Shown piece by piece: positions 8,770 through 17,486 of a stretch of DNA of 64,000 bases. The position numbers were made by a program, and so were the translations under genes. This DNA comes from Pseudomonas peli (GTDB taxonomy: Bacteria; Pseudomonadota; Gammaproteobacteria; Pseudomonadales; Pseudomonadaceae). Positions within the stretch are counted from its first letter, which is position 1, and each line of letters begins with the position of its first letter. The notes below the pieces were generated by a model. It worked only from the letters and a program-made list of their open reading frames with translations, was not told the origin of the DNA and ran no database searches. The stretch lies in contig NZ_FMTL01000003.1 in assembly GCF_900099645.1 (NCBI RefSeq), positions 248,001 to 312,000 of the forward strand, given 5' to 3'.

Positions 8770-9810
8770 ATGGACAACCCCGTACCCACGAGCAGCTCGG
8801 TTTCCGTTGCCTACCTGCAAGGTTTGCTCGATTACCTGGCGCGCCAGGGTGTCGACAGCGCTGAGCTGCTGGAACGGGTGCAGCTCAGCCCGCAGATCCT
8901 CGCTCAGCGAGATCAGCGCATTGCCGCCAGCACTTATCTAGAGCTGCTCGGCCATGGCGTGCGGTTGACCGGTGATGAGCAACTGGGCCTGCACCTGGGT
9001 GAGGCGGTGCGTCCCGGTTATTACGGCGTGTTGGGTTATCTGATCATGAGCTGCGCGACCCTTGCCGACGCGTTGCATCGCCAAGCGCGCTATGCCGCGC
9101 TGGTCGGTAACCTGGGCCAGGTTGATCTTGCCGATGAGCCGCCGCGCGCAGGGCTGGAGCCGCAGGTGGCGCACAGTTGGCAGCCGTTGTTGCCGCAACA
9201 GAAACGTCAGCTCAGCGAAGAAACTCTGGCCGGTTGGGTAACCTTCGGCCACTGGATCAGTGGCCTGGATATTCCGCCGACCGAGGTACGCTTCCAGCAT
9301 TCGGCCCCGGCGGATAGCTCCGAGTACCAGCGAATTTTCCGCTGCCCGGTGCTGTTCGATCAGGCCGATAACGCCCTGGTATTCCCTAAGCGCCTGCTCG
9401 CCACGCCCCTCGGTCAGGCCGATGCGCAGGTGCGCTTGATGCTCGATGCCTATGCTGATCGCCTGCTTGGCGAGATCCAGCAGGGCCATAGCGTGCTTGA
9501 TCGCGCGCGCCTGGAATTGTCCCGCCAGCTGCCGGAAGTGGGCGCCGACCTGCAGCAAATCGCCGCGCGTTTGGCGCTCAGTCCGCGTACCCTGCAGCGG
9601 CGTTTGCGCGAAGCCGGGTTATCCTTCAACCAGTTGGTGGATGAAACCCGTCAGCAACTGGTGTTGCATTACCTGCGCGACCCGGCGCTGGAACTGGCAG
9701 AAATCGCCTTCCTGGTTGGCTTCAGTGAGCCTGGCTCGCTGGCCCGCGCGTTTCGCCGTTGGACCGGGCAAAGCCCAGGCGAATATCGCCGTAGCTTGAA
9801 AGACCATTAA
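8770..9810 (+). CDS. AraC-family transcriptional regulator
   Basis: A 346-residue regulator. An N-terminal arabinose-binding-like domain of the OruR/ArgR-like type (about 20-205) precedes a C-terminal double helix-turn-helix (about 240-340), ending with the family signature IAFLVGFSEPGSLARAFRRWTG. The effector and targets are unknown. It is transcribed away from lptM and follows the MITE-like element by 35 bp, so its promoter probably lies within or next to that element. The cyaY gene begins 52 bp downstream and need not share its regulation. Confidence 0.9.
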   Translation: MDNPVPTSSSVSVAYLQGLLDYLARQGVDSAELLERVQLSPQILAQRDQRIAASTYLELLGHGVRLTGDEQLGLHLGEAVRPGYYGVLGYLIMSCATLADALHRQARYAALVGNLGQVDLADEPPRAGLEPQVAHSWQPLLPQQKRQLSEETLAGWVTFGHWISGLDIPPTEVRFQHSAPADSSEYQRIFRCPVLFDQADNALVFPKRLLATPLGQADAQVRLMLDAYADRLLGEIQQGHSVLDRARLELSRQLPEVGADLQQIAARLALSPRTLQRRLREAGLSFNQLVDETRQQLVLHYLRDPALELAEIAFLVGFSEPGSLARAFRRWTGQSPGEYRRSLKDH

Positions 9811-9862
9811 TCACCGCAGCCCAAGACTTTTGCAGTCGCTGAATTTTTTGAGGTAAGTCGCA

Positions 9863-10195
9863 ATGAGTTTGACCGAAGCCCGCTTTCACGATCTGGTCGA
9901 TGCCACCCAGCAGGCGGTGGAAGATATCTTCGATGACAGCGACCTGGACCTCGACTTGGAAAACTCCGCTGGGGTGCTGACTGTGCGTTTTGAAAACGGC
10001 ACTCAGCTGATCTTCAGCCGCCAGGAGCCGCTGCGTCAGCTCTGGCTGGCGGCGCGTTCGGGCGGCTTCCACTTCGATTACGACCAGGCCAGCGAGCGTT
10101 GGATCTGCGATAGCAGCGACGAGCAGCTGGGCGAAATGCTGGCGCGTATCACCCTGGAACAATCCGGTGCCGACCTTGAGTTCGAAGAACTCTGA
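9863..10195 (+). CDS. cyaY: Bacterial frataxin CyaY
   Basis: A 110-residue frataxin homologue that binds iron and the cysteine desulfurase IscS and tunes Fe-S cluster assembly. The acidic first helix (LVDATQQAVEDIFDDSDLDLD) carries the iron-binding Asp/Glu ridge, and the beta-sheet core follows (GVLTVRFENGTQLIFSRQ, RQLWLAARSGGFHFD). Length and motif order are typical. The ATG at 9863 has gaggtaag upstream. Its 3' end overlaps the DUF1289 reading frame by 29 bp. Confidence 0.96.
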   Translation: MSLTEARFHDLVDATQQAVEDIFDDSDLDLDLENSAGVLTVRFENGTQLIFSRQEPLRQLWLAARSGGFHFDYDQASERWICDSSDEQLGEMLARITLEQSGADLEFEEL

Positions 10196-10382
10196 CGGCG
10201 CGGGCCAGGAGGTCGCCTCGCCCTGCCGTCGCCAGTGTTGTCTGGATGATCAGGATATTTGCCTGGGCTGTGGCCGTACGCTGCAGGAGATTCTCGACTG
10301 GGGCAAAGCCGATATGGCGGGCAAACGCAGCATCTGCGCGGCTGCTGAATCGCGCTTGCAACAGCGTAGCGCGGCACCTTGA
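10167..10382 (+). CDS. DUF1289 domain small cysteine protein
   Basis: A 71-residue protein with the DUF1289 cysteine pattern: SPCRRQCCLDD, then ICLGCGRTLQEI, probably a small metal-binding (zinc or Fe-S) knuckle. The only in-frame upstream start seen is GTG at 10167, inside the end of cyaY, so translation is probably coupled. The domain proper begins near residue 18, so a non-canonical later start is possible. Function is unknown. The neighbouring frataxin hints at metal or Fe-S metabolism, but that is inference only. Confidence 0.8.
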   Translation: MPTLSSKNSDGAGQEVASPCRRQCCLDDQDICLGCGRTLQEILDWGKADMAGKRSICAAAESRLQQRSAAP

Positions 10383-10400
10383 CCGGGCGGTCTTGTTTAT

Positions 10401-10500
10401 TTGACTAGCTGTGGTACGGTCAGCTCAAACCTAGCAAAACCCCGTCTTAGTGATGGGGTTTTGCTTTTTTCACGATCCGTAAAGGGGACATACCCGCACC
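10401..10500 (+). promoter_or_regulatory. rnk leader with transcription attenuator
   Basis: The 118 bp between the DUF1289 gene and rnk contain a TTGACT box (10401-10406) and then a strong intrinsic terminator. Its perfect 10-bp arms (10434-10443 and 10455-10464, gcaaaacccc/ggggttttgc) are followed by T6 at 10465-10470, only 30 bp before the rnk ATG. There is little room for another promoter after it, so rnk is probably expressed by read-through. Rfam contains Pseudomonas and enterobacterial rnk leader attenuator families; this position and structure fit them. The hairpin may equally end the cyaY-DUF1289 transcript. Confidence 0.7.
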
Positions 10501-10911
10501 ATGACCAGCGCACCTTCGCTCACCATCACCCGTCTTGACCTGCAGCGCCTGGAGCATCTGCTCGACAGCCTGGACGACTTCGGCCCCAGTGCCATCGCGT
10601 TGCAGGCCGAACTGGACCGCGCCGATGTGGTTGGCCATGACGAGGTGCCGGCCGGGGTGGTGACCATGAATTCGCGGGTGCATTGCCGTGAGGAAAGCAG
10701 CGGCAAGGATTACCACCTGACCCTGGTTTACCCGCAGGACGCCGGCGGCGAAGGCTGTGTGTCGGTGCTGGCGCCGGTCGGCACGGCCCTGCTGGGGCTG
10801 TCCGTGGGGCAGCATATCGACTGGGCCGCGCCCGGCGGCAAAGTGCTCAAACTGACCCTGCTGGCGGTGGAATATCAGCCGGAAGCGGCGGGTGAATACA
10901 GTCGCGCTTGA
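10501..10911 (+). CDS. rnk: Nucleoside diphosphate kinase regulator Rnk
   Basis: A 136-residue Rnk protein: an N-terminal coiled coil (about 8-45) and a C-terminal FKBP-like domain of the GreA/GreB fold, without the catalytic acidic tip of Gre factors. It binds RNA polymerase; in P. aeruginosa and E. coli it influences nucleoside diphosphate kinase levels and can replace AlgQ. The RBS aaagggg precedes the ATG. It faces cyaA tail-to-tail with 9 bp between stops. An attenuator-like terminator lies directly upstream. Confidence 0.93.
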   Translation: MTSAPSLTITRLDLQRLEHLLDSLDDFGPSAIALQAELDRADVVGHDEVPAGVVTMNSRVHCREESSGKDYHLTLVYPQDAGGEGCVSVLAPVGTALLGLSVGQHIDWAAPGGKVLKLTLLAVEYQPEAAGEYSRA

Positions 10912-10920
10912 GTAGGCCGG

Positions 10921-13776
10921 TCAGGCCTTTTGCAGGGCTTGATTCAGCGCCGCCTCCAGGCGGATCTTGTAGCGCAGGTAATGCACGCTCTGCATGTGCC
11001 CTTCGCCCAGCACTGCCGACAGATCAAGGTCGGTGATGTAGCAGGGGTAGCGCGCACCATCACGGCGCTGCGCAAGGATGTGCTGAGCCACGGCGGCGTA
11101 TAGGTCGCCAGCGTACTCCAGCTCGGAAAATTCGCGGTGATTACAGTACAGGGTGACGTGTGAGCGCTTGCCATCGCCAGGCTCGACGATGGCCTGTACG
11201 TCATAGAATGGGTGGCTGATCGGTGACAGTGGCGGCGGCCGGCGCTCCAAACGCTGTGCGCGCAAAGGCGCGTCCGGTAGCACCTGGTAATACAGCACTT
11301 CCAGCGGCTGGTGCGCCGGCAGGTTATCCAGCGGCAGCAAGGCGTTGCGCCGGTACAGCACCGATTGCAGAAAACGTTGCAGCGGGGTCAGCAGGCTCTG
11401 CTCATCGCGGAACGGCATCTGCTGGCACCAAAGGGCGTTGTGCTCATCAAGCACGCTCAGTTCAGCCGTGGCGCTGGCTTCATTCAACCGGTAGAACACT
11501 TGAATGCACTGCGGCCGACCCACGGGGAGAATCAGCGCCAGGTCTTCCCCTTCCAGAGCGCTGCGGTCCAGGTGCAGTTCGCTGTAGCCGGGCAGCTCCT
11601 CACCCAGGTGCTCGATCAGGGTGGGTAGGTCTTTCAGGCTGGTGTGGCTGACATGGCCAGGCTTCAATTCAAGCAGGTGATACTGCTGTTTGATCTGCAG
11701 CAGGTAGCGGTTGGCCTGATCGCTGCTGAAGCTCCCCAGGGTTTCGCGGAACAGCTCTTCCACCCGCTCGGCAATCGCCGTGGCGCGGTTGCGGCAGAAA
11801 CAGCGTACGCGTAGGTTCGGCTTCCTGCCGCGGGTGGGCAGGGCGTTGAGGAAGTCGCGTAGGCAGTCGAGCAGCGCATGTGGGCCGTCATAGCGGGTCA
11901 CCAGCAGCTCGTTCCAGCTGTTCAGGGTGACCTGGTCGATGGTCAGAATCAGGTTCTCGCGTACCCCGGAGTAGCCCAGCGCATCAGTGCGCTCGGTGGT
12001 CATGTGCATGTTCATCTGGCTGAACTGCTTGAGCGGGTCGATGCCGACGTTGACCAACAGCAGCACCTCGCCGGGTACGCTGGCGCTGAGCAGCGCGGCT
12101 TCATCGACTGCCGGCAGAGGCAGCGGCACCACCTGCTGCAGGCTGTTGAGCAGGTTGGACAGCTCGTACTCGGTCAGGTCGCTGGCGCCTGGGTGCAAGG
12201 ATAACCGTGTGCTGTTGTCGATCACCCCATTGCGTTGGCACCAGGCGAGCAGTTCAACCAGCTCGCGCGAGCGTTTGAGCGGTGAAAAGTCTTCCAGGTC
12301 TTGAGCGTTGACGCTGCCGCTGTAGAGCGCCCAGAGGGTTTCATTGGGCTCATCCGGGCTGGGGTTCTGCGCCAGGGTCAGGGTGTCTTCGGCGAGGTCC
12401 GGGGCAATGCCCGGGTTGATAAATTCGATCTTGCCGGCCTTGCGCTCGAAGGCGGCATACAGGCGGCGGCCGAGGATGCCTAAATCGCGGCTGTTGAGCG
12501 AGCTGCCGGCGTGTTCGCTGCGGGCGAATTCCGAGAGAAAGCGGTAGCTGTAGGTCAGCTCGTTGACCAGCATGCGCCGCTCGGCACTGACCTGGCGCAC
12601 CTTCCACTGGCTGCGGCTGTCGAGCATCGCCAGTTGGCGGCTATCCCAGTTCCAGTCGCGGGTCAGACGCTCCAGCAGCAGGCGTTGCCAGCTTTTGCGG
12701 TTGTTGCGCGGTGGGCGGCTGAGCTTCTTGTCGACCTTGAGGTACAGGCAGCGGCGGATCAACTCCAGGCGCTCATGCTCGCCACGGGCCTTGAGGTATT
12801 CCTCCAGGCGCCGGTAGACCACGATATAGGGGTCTAGCTCATCGACATCCAGGCGATTGGCGAATACCGCCTGCTTGAAGCGCAGCGACAGGCACTCGAC
12901 CTTGGGGTGTTCACTGGCGTAAACCTCAGTCAGCAGCAGCTTGAGCACCGACTTGTATGGCGACTCGATGCCCTTGAACAATTGCCACATGCCGGCGCCG
13001 ATAAATTCTTCCGGCGGAATGCGCGCCAGGTGGCCGAGGTCGAGCACGTCCTCGGCGCGGATAAAACGCTTGGCCAGCAGGGTGCTCGTGTAGTGCTGAT
13101 AGCGCTGCTCTTCATACACCGGCACCAGCCACCACAGCGGCGTGCGCCCGCCTAGCCAGATGGCGGTGCGGTAGAACTCGTCGAGCAGCAAGTAATGTTG
13201 GGTGGTGCCGCAGTCGTCCGAGGTCAGTTGTGCCTCGCGTTCGCCCTGGGTGAAACGCGCGGGATCAATCAGGAAGAAATGCGCTTCGGCGCCGAAGGTG
13301 GCCGCCCAGCTTTCCAGTAGCGCGCACTTCTTGTTCAACTCATGCAGCTGTTGCTGGCTCAGGTCGCTGGCGTGGCATACCCACAGGTCCATGTCGCTTT
13401 GCTCAGCCTGAGCCACGGTGCCCAGACTGCCCATCAAAAATAGGCCGTGGATTGGCAGTGTCTGTTTGCCGCGGTAGGGCTTGTAGGCGAACGAGCGGGT
13501 CAAGCGCTGCGCCTCGGACAACAGTTCGTCATCCGGTTCAAAGCCGCTGAGGCCGGCTGGGGTCAGGCCGGACACGTAGCCCGGCAGCAACGGGTGATTG
13601 ACGTGGAACAGCAGTGGTAACAGCTTCAGCACCAGTTGCTGGCGCGTCGACAACGCCTGCATGGCCCGTTGCAGGCGGCCCTGGTTGAGTTTGAGGAAGC
13701 GCGCACGCAGCTGCGTCAGTACCTTGCGGTCGATACCGTCTTCAATGTCTGGGCGAATTTCCTCGGTACGGCTCAT
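10921..13776 (-). CDS. cyaA: Class I adenylate cyclase CyaA
   Basis: A 951-residue class I (enterobacterial-type) adenylate cyclase making cAMP, in Pseudomonas the ligand of Vfr. The N-terminal catalytic half contains the nucleotidyltransferase motif GSLGTVAQAEQSDMDLW with its metal-binding Asp pair. The C-terminal half is the regulatory region. The start at MSRTEEIRPDIEDGIDRKV agrees with known Pseudomonas CyaA N-termini. It is a single gene ending against rnk. In P. aeruginosa CyaA is the minor cyclase beside the membrane enzyme CyaB, which is not in this window. Confidence 0.96.
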   Translation of the reverse strand: MSRTEEIRPDIEDGIDRKVLTQLRARFLKLNQGRLQRAMQALSTRQQLVLKLLPLLFHVNHPLLPGYVSGLTPAGLSGFEPDDELLSEAQRLTRSFAYKPYRGKQTLPIHGLFLMGSLGTVAQAEQSDMDLWVCHASDLSQQQLHELNKKCALLESWAATFGAEAHFFLIDPARFTQGEREAQLTSDDCGTTQHYLLLDEFYRTAIWLGGRTPLWWLVPVYEEQRYQHYTSTLLAKRFIRAEDVLDLGHLARIPPEEFIGAGMWQLFKGIESPYKSVLKLLLTEVYASEHPKVECLSLRFKQAVFANRLDVDELDPYIVVYRRLEEYLKARGEHERLELIRRCLYLKVDKKLSRPPRNNRKSWQRLLLERLTRDWNWDSRQLAMLDSRSQWKVRQVSAERRMLVNELTYSYRFLSEFARSEHAGSSLNSRDLGILGRRLYAAFERKAGKIEFINPGIAPDLAEDTLTLAQNPSPDEPNETLWALYSGSVNAQDLEDFSPLKRSRELVELLAWCQRNGVIDNSTRLSLHPGASDLTEYELSNLLNSLQQVVPLPLPAVDEAALLSASVPGEVLLLVNVGIDPLKQFSQMNMHMTTERTDALGYSGVRENLILTIDQVTLNSWNELLVTRYDGPHALLDCLRDFLNALPTRGRKPNLRVRCFCRNRATAIAERVEELFRETLGSFSSDQANRYLLQIKQQYHLLELKPGHVSHTSLKDLPTLIEHLGEELPGYSELHLDRSALEGEDLALILPVGRPQCIQVFYRLNEASATAELSVLDEHNALWCQQMPFRDEQSLLTPLQRFLQSVLYRRNALLPLDNLPAHQPLEVLYYQVLPDAPLRAQRLERRPPPLSPISHPFYDVQAIVEPGDGKRSHVTLYCNHREFSELEYAGDLYAAVAQHILAQRRDGARYPCYITDLDLSAVLGEGHMQSVHYLRYKIRLEAALNQALQKA

Positions 13777-13951
13777 GCTCAGGCTCTGCAGGGCGGTGCG
13801 TGATCATGCCTGGCCAGGCGGCTGGCGGACGGCGGCGGATACAGGGTTATCGCCTGCGTCACGGGCAGCTTGAGAAAGCCGTTGCGACGCAGGCTGGGTT
13901 GTCTTAGAAGCCGTTTCGGTTGGGCCAGTGGGCGAGGTCTTCAGGTGCTTC

Positions 13952-14197
13952 TTAGGCCGCTTCAGTCACATTGAGAATGGTCAGCAGAACTTGCGCGTGT
14001 TCGGCGGCGTCGAGCCCCAGGCTGGTCAGATAACCGCCGTCTGGCTGGTTGATCAGGCCTTTGTCATGCAGGCGTTGGGCAGCGGCAATCGCCGAGGGGG
14101 TGGCAGTGTGGTGAACCTTGATTCCTTCCTGAGTGGTGCCCAGGTTAAACAGCGCGAGGATTTCCAGTTCGGCAATCAGTTCAGGGGTAAAGGCCAT
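13952..14197 (-). CDS. TIGR02647 family small protein
   Basis: An 81-residue protein starting MAFTPELIAELEILALF. It matches a short family found mainly in Pseudomonas and relatives, annotated as putative DNA-binding because of a winged-helix-like pattern (ATPSAIAAAQRLHDKGLI, then GGYLTSLGLDAAEHA). The ATG at 14197 was preferred over an upstream in-frame ATG at 14305, which would add 36 residues of low-quality sequence. It is transcribed toward the cyaA start with a 175-bp gap in which I see nothing else. Role unknown. Confidence 0.8.
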   Translation of the reverse strand: MAFTPELIAELEILALFNLGTTQEGIKVHHTATPSAIAAAQRLHDKGLINQPDGGYLTSLGLDAAEHAQVLLTILNVTEAA

Positions 14198-14373
14198 AAG
14201 TACTCCAGCTTCTTGTTTTAGTGAGCTGCGGCCGGCGGCTGCAGCACCCGCTGCGGTAAATCGGCTGAAACAATAGGCAGCCTGCGAAGCAGTGTAGTGA
14301 AGCACCAGGCAGTCTGCTGTGACCTGATGCTGCCAGAAGTTGGCGTGCTGTGGGGTAAATTTTTCGGCGCTGA

Positions 14374-14643
14374 TTACGGTGCCTGTTCGGGCAACTCGGG
14401 CAGGGCGCGCAGGCCTTGCTCATAGCGGGCGAGATCGAAGGGGCGGTCATCGCGCAGCATGACGTCGATTTCATCGGCCAGCACCAGGGCCATCAGCTCG
14501 ATAATCTCGTCGCGCTCGTAACCGACCAGACTCAGCTTGTTCAGCACAGCCTGGACGAAGGCCGGTTCGCCGGCTTCCAACTGGTTTTCGATGGCCTGGA
14601 TCAGGGTGTCCTGGGCAAAATCTTCGTCGTCTTGCTCGCTCAT
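14374..14643 (-). CDS. Conserved hypothetical acidic protein
   Basis: An 89-residue acidic protein (MSEQDDEDFAQDTL...), with predicted helices throughout and no signal peptide or transmembrane segment. I do not recognise a characterised domain. The ATG at 14643 is preceded by a good Shine-Dalgarno (aaggagccg on the minus strand). An extended reading from 14757 adds unlikely sequence. Such acidic helical proteins occur in this place, near cyaA, in other pseudomonads. It could be an adaptor or regulatory protein, but nothing proves it. Confidence 0.75.
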   Translation of the reverse strand: MSEQDDEDFAQDTLIQAIENQLEAGEPAFVQAVLNKLSLVGYERDEIIELMALVLADEIDVMLRDDRPFDLARYEQGLRALPELPEQAP

Positions 14644-14796
14644 GCGCGGCTCCTTGGTGGGGCCTACAGTGTGCCATGTGTGGGCGTAAAGGCGAGTGAC
14701 CGGGTGCAGGCAGAGCAGGTATGAATTGCTTTTGCGGGCGGTCATCGCCAGCGTCAAGGCTGATATTCGGGGGCACGCACATTCAGCGGGGTGGGT

Positions 14797-14820
14797 TGCG
14801 GTGATCGTGTGATCACCGCA
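14797..14820. repeat. Perfect 10-bp inverted repeat
   Basis: tgcggtgatc and gatcaccgca (14797-14806, 14811-14820) around gtgt. It lies between the GH114 gene and the acidic hypothetical gene. No T-run follows on either strand. The half-site spacing does not fit CRP/Vfr. It could be a weak terminator for the GH114 gene or an operator for the gene reading from 14643. Confidence 0.45.
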
Positions 14821-14870
14821 TATGGGAGTGCGACGCTAGCTGTCGGTACGCCGTTTTTCGCGGGGGACTA

Positions 14871-15635
14871 TTACTTGCAGGGTAAGCCCACGGCGTTCAA
14901 GGCGCGCTTGAAGAACTGCAATTGGTAACCAGAGGCGGAAGCTTTGCTGCACATGTTGCTGTTGTAAGAGCGGTATTCCGCGATGAAAACAGCTTTGCCC
15001 TGCTGCCTGAATAAACGGTACGCCTCGCACTCCTTGTAGGCATAGCAACTTTCGTTGAGGGCAAAGTCAAAGTCATCGACCAGGGCGGGGATCAACTCGA
15101 CTGCATTTTTCAATGCAATTGCCAGGTTATGCTCATGCGCTTGCTGGCTTAACCAGCGGTTGTAGTCGATCTGGTTTGCCTCACTCAACCCCAGGCCATT
15201 GCCGTTGCTGTAGCCGTCCACATTGTCCGGTTCGACAGCATCACAACCTTTTTCGGCCGCCAAACGTATGCGTTTGGCCATGAGTGTGCGAACAGCGGGG
15301 TGGCGGATATCCAGCCAGCGTTCGCCCGGCCAGCCGTCCAGTTGTGCACCCAGTGCTTCTTTAGGGTATTGGGCGGCATCACTGCGCCAGTCTTCCCAGC
15401 TACCCGCGCTGAAATAGCAGACCACGATACGGCCCTGGCCTTTCAGGTTGGTGATGGTGGTCGTTGAGGTGTCGAACAGGTCAATGTCGTAGACCTGGCG
15501 CTCGGGGATTTTCAGTTTGCCGCTGAGTTGCCAGTGCCAGCTTGCCTGGCTGGGAATAACGATGGGTGTAGCGCTGACACAGGCGGCGAGGGTGAGCGTG
15601 CCGATGCTTGCGAGTAAGCGTTGGAAGATTTTCAT
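14871..15635 (-). CDS. GH114-type lipoprotein (endo-alpha-1,4-polygalactosaminidase family)
   Basis: A 254-residue secreted protein. The signal sequence ends in the lipobox LAAC (Cys19), so it should be lipid-anchored in the envelope. The rest is a TIM-barrel of the GH114 type: WHWQLSGKL, then IVVCYFSAGSWEDWR, the acidic pair in GCDAVEPDNVDGY, and FALNESCYAYKEC near the end. The family hydrolyses alpha-1,4-galactosamine polymers. The ATG at 15635 was chosen because the signal peptide begins there and a ggaga ribosome-binding site precedes it. It stands alone, with no exopolysaccharide genes beside it. The substrate is inferred from the family only. Confidence 0.83.
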   Translation of the reverse strand: MKIFQRLLASIGTLTLAACVSATPIVIPSQASWHWQLSGKLKIPERQVYDIDLFDTSTTTITNLKGQGRIVVCYFSAGSWEDWRSDAAQYPKEALGAQLDGWPGERWLDIRHPAVRTLMAKRIRLAAEKGCDAVEPDNVDGYSNGNGLGLSEANQIDYNRWLSQQAHEHNLAIALKNAVELIPALVDDFDFALNESCYAYKECEAYRLFRQQGKAVFIAEYRSYNSNMCSKASASGYQLQFFKRALNAVGLPCK

Positions 15636-15837
15636 GGCTTTCTCCAGTGCGCAGACGAGTGTCTGGCGGCGTGGAGGAAAGTATTTGGCCTGCAGGAAAG
15701 AGTACGCCAGCGGCCGGCGGCGGGTTTGTTCGCATTTTGCAGGGCTGTTTGCAAATTGACGCTGTTTTTTTGGCATTGTCAGTTCAGGTCTTATGCCGGC
15801 AGCGAATAAGGGCGCGACGGGGTCGCGCCCGTAGGGT

Positions 15838-17232
15838 TTAGCGCAAGGCGAGTAGGGCCTGGCCGCGCGCCACCGCTGCTCTTACCTGATTCGGTGCGGT
15901 GCCGCCGATATGGTCGCGAGCATTGACCGAGCCTTCCAGGGTCAGCACGGCAAACACGTCCTGTTCGATCTGTTCGCTGAACTGGCGCAGTTCTTCCAGG
16001 CTCATCTCGGCCAGATCCTTGCCGGACTCGACACCGTACTTCACCGCATGACCGACGATTTCGTGGCAATCGCGGAACGGCAGACCCTTGCGCACCAGGT
16101 AGTCGGCCAGATCAGTGGCGGTGGAGAAGCCGCGCAGCGCCGCTTCACGCATGATTGCATGCTTGGGCTTGATCGCCGGGATCATGTCGGCAAAGGCGCG
16201 CAGCGAGTCGCGCAAGGTGTCGGCGGCGTCGAACAGCGGTTCTTTGTCTTCCTGGTTGTCCTTGTTGTAGGCCAGCGGCTGGCCTTTCATCAGGGTCAGC
16301 AGGCCCATCAGCGCGCCGAATACCCGGCCAGTCTTGCCGCGCACCAGCTCGGGTACGTCGGGGTTTTTCTTTTGCGGCATGATCGAGCTGCCCGTGCAGA
16401 AGCGATCCGGCAGGTCGATAAATTGGAACTGCGCACTGGTCCACAGCACCAGCTCTTCGGAGAAACGCGACAGGTGCATCATGGCAATCGAGGCGGCGGC
16501 GCAGAATTCGATGGCGAAATCGCGATCCGACACGCCATCCAGCGAGTTGCCGCCAACGGCGTCGAAACCCAACAACTGCGCGGTGACTTCGCGCTGAATC
16601 GGGTAGGTGGTGCCGGCCAGCGCCGCCGAGCCCAACGGCATGCGGTTGGTGCGCTTGCGGCAATCGACCAGGCGCTCGTAGTCGCGGCTGAGCATTTCGA
16701 ACCAGGCCAACAGGTGGTGGCCGAAGGTCACTGGCTGAGCGGTTTGCAGGTGGGTGAAGCCCGGCATGATGGTCTCGGCTTCACGCTCGGCCTGCTCCAG
16801 CAAGCCCTGCTGCAGGCGGGTGATCTCGGCCAGGATCAGGTCGATCTCGTCGCGCAGCCACAGGCGGATATCGGTAGCCACCTGGTCGTTGCGGCTACGG
16901 CCGGTGTGCAGCTTCTTGCCGGTGACACCGATGCGGTCGGTCAGGCGCGCTTCGATGTTCATGTGCACGTCTTCCAGGTCGACGCGCCAGTCGAACTGGC
17001 CGGCTTCGATCTCGCTCTGAATCTGCGTTAGGCCGTCGACGATGGCGTCGCGCTCGGCATCATTCAGCACGCCGACCTTGGCCAGCATGGTGGCGTGGGC
17101 GATGGAACCCATGATGTCGTGGCGATACAGGCGCTTGTCGAATTCGACGGAGGCGGTAAAGCGGGCAACAAAGGCATCGACGGGCTCGCTGAAGCGGCCG
17201 CCCCAGGATTGGTTGGTTTTTTCAGTGCTCAT
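15838..17232 (-). CDS. argH: Argininosuccinate lyase ArgH
   Basis: A 464-residue enzyme of the fumarase/aspartase superfamily that splits argininosuccinate into arginine and fumarate, the last step of arginine synthesis. The superfamily signature [12 protein letters not shown] with the catalytic serine is intact, as are [13 protein letters not shown] and the substrate-binding [11 protein letters not shown]. Length is normal. It is a single gene, divergent from algZ across 254 bp. In P. aeruginosa argH is likewise next to the algZ-algR operon. Confidence 0.97.
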   Translation of the reverse strand: MSTEKTNQSWGGRFSEPVDAFVARFTASVEFDKRLYRHDIMGSIAHATMLAKVGVLNDAERDAIVDGLTQIQSEIEAGQFDWRVDLEDVHMNIEARLTDRIGVTGKKLHTGRSRNDQVATDIRLWLRDEIDLILAEITRLQQGLLEQAEREAETIMPGFTHLQTAQPVTFGHHLLAWFEMLSRDYERLVDCRKRTNRMPLGSAALAGTTYPIQREVTAQLLGFDAVGGNSLDGVSDRDFAIEFCAAASIAMMHLSRFSEELVLWTSAQFQFIDLPDRFCTGSSIMPQKKNPDVPELVRGKTGRVFGALMGLLTLMKGQPLAYNKDNQEDKEPLFDAADTLRDSLRAFADMIPAIKPKHAIMREAALRGFSTATDLADYLVRKGLPFRDCHEIVGHAVKYGVESGKDLAEMSLEELRQFSEQIEQDVFAVLTLEGSVNARDHIGGTAPNQVRAAVARGQALLALR

Positions 17233-17486
17233 GGGCTTCGCTCGGCTGGTGCGCTAAAACGGGCTGGCCGCGCTGGGGCGACCGGCAAGACGGAAAAGTG
17301 CGCCGATAATAACAGGCTGGCCGGCAAATTCGCCGCGTCGCTTTGTCGGTGGGCGCAGCTAGGCTGCACTAGGGCAATGTTGCGCCGTTCACAGTTTTAT
17401 CGCGGCGGGCGCATTTCGGTGCTTTATTTTGCCCGGTCGCAGCTGTCTATCTTGCTGCTGGGGCGGCTCACGCGGAAACTGCGGCG

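Noticed and set aside
15910..17031. 373-codon plus-strand frame opposite argH
   Set aside because: It mirrors the conserved argH coding sequence and shows no motif or ribosome-binding site.
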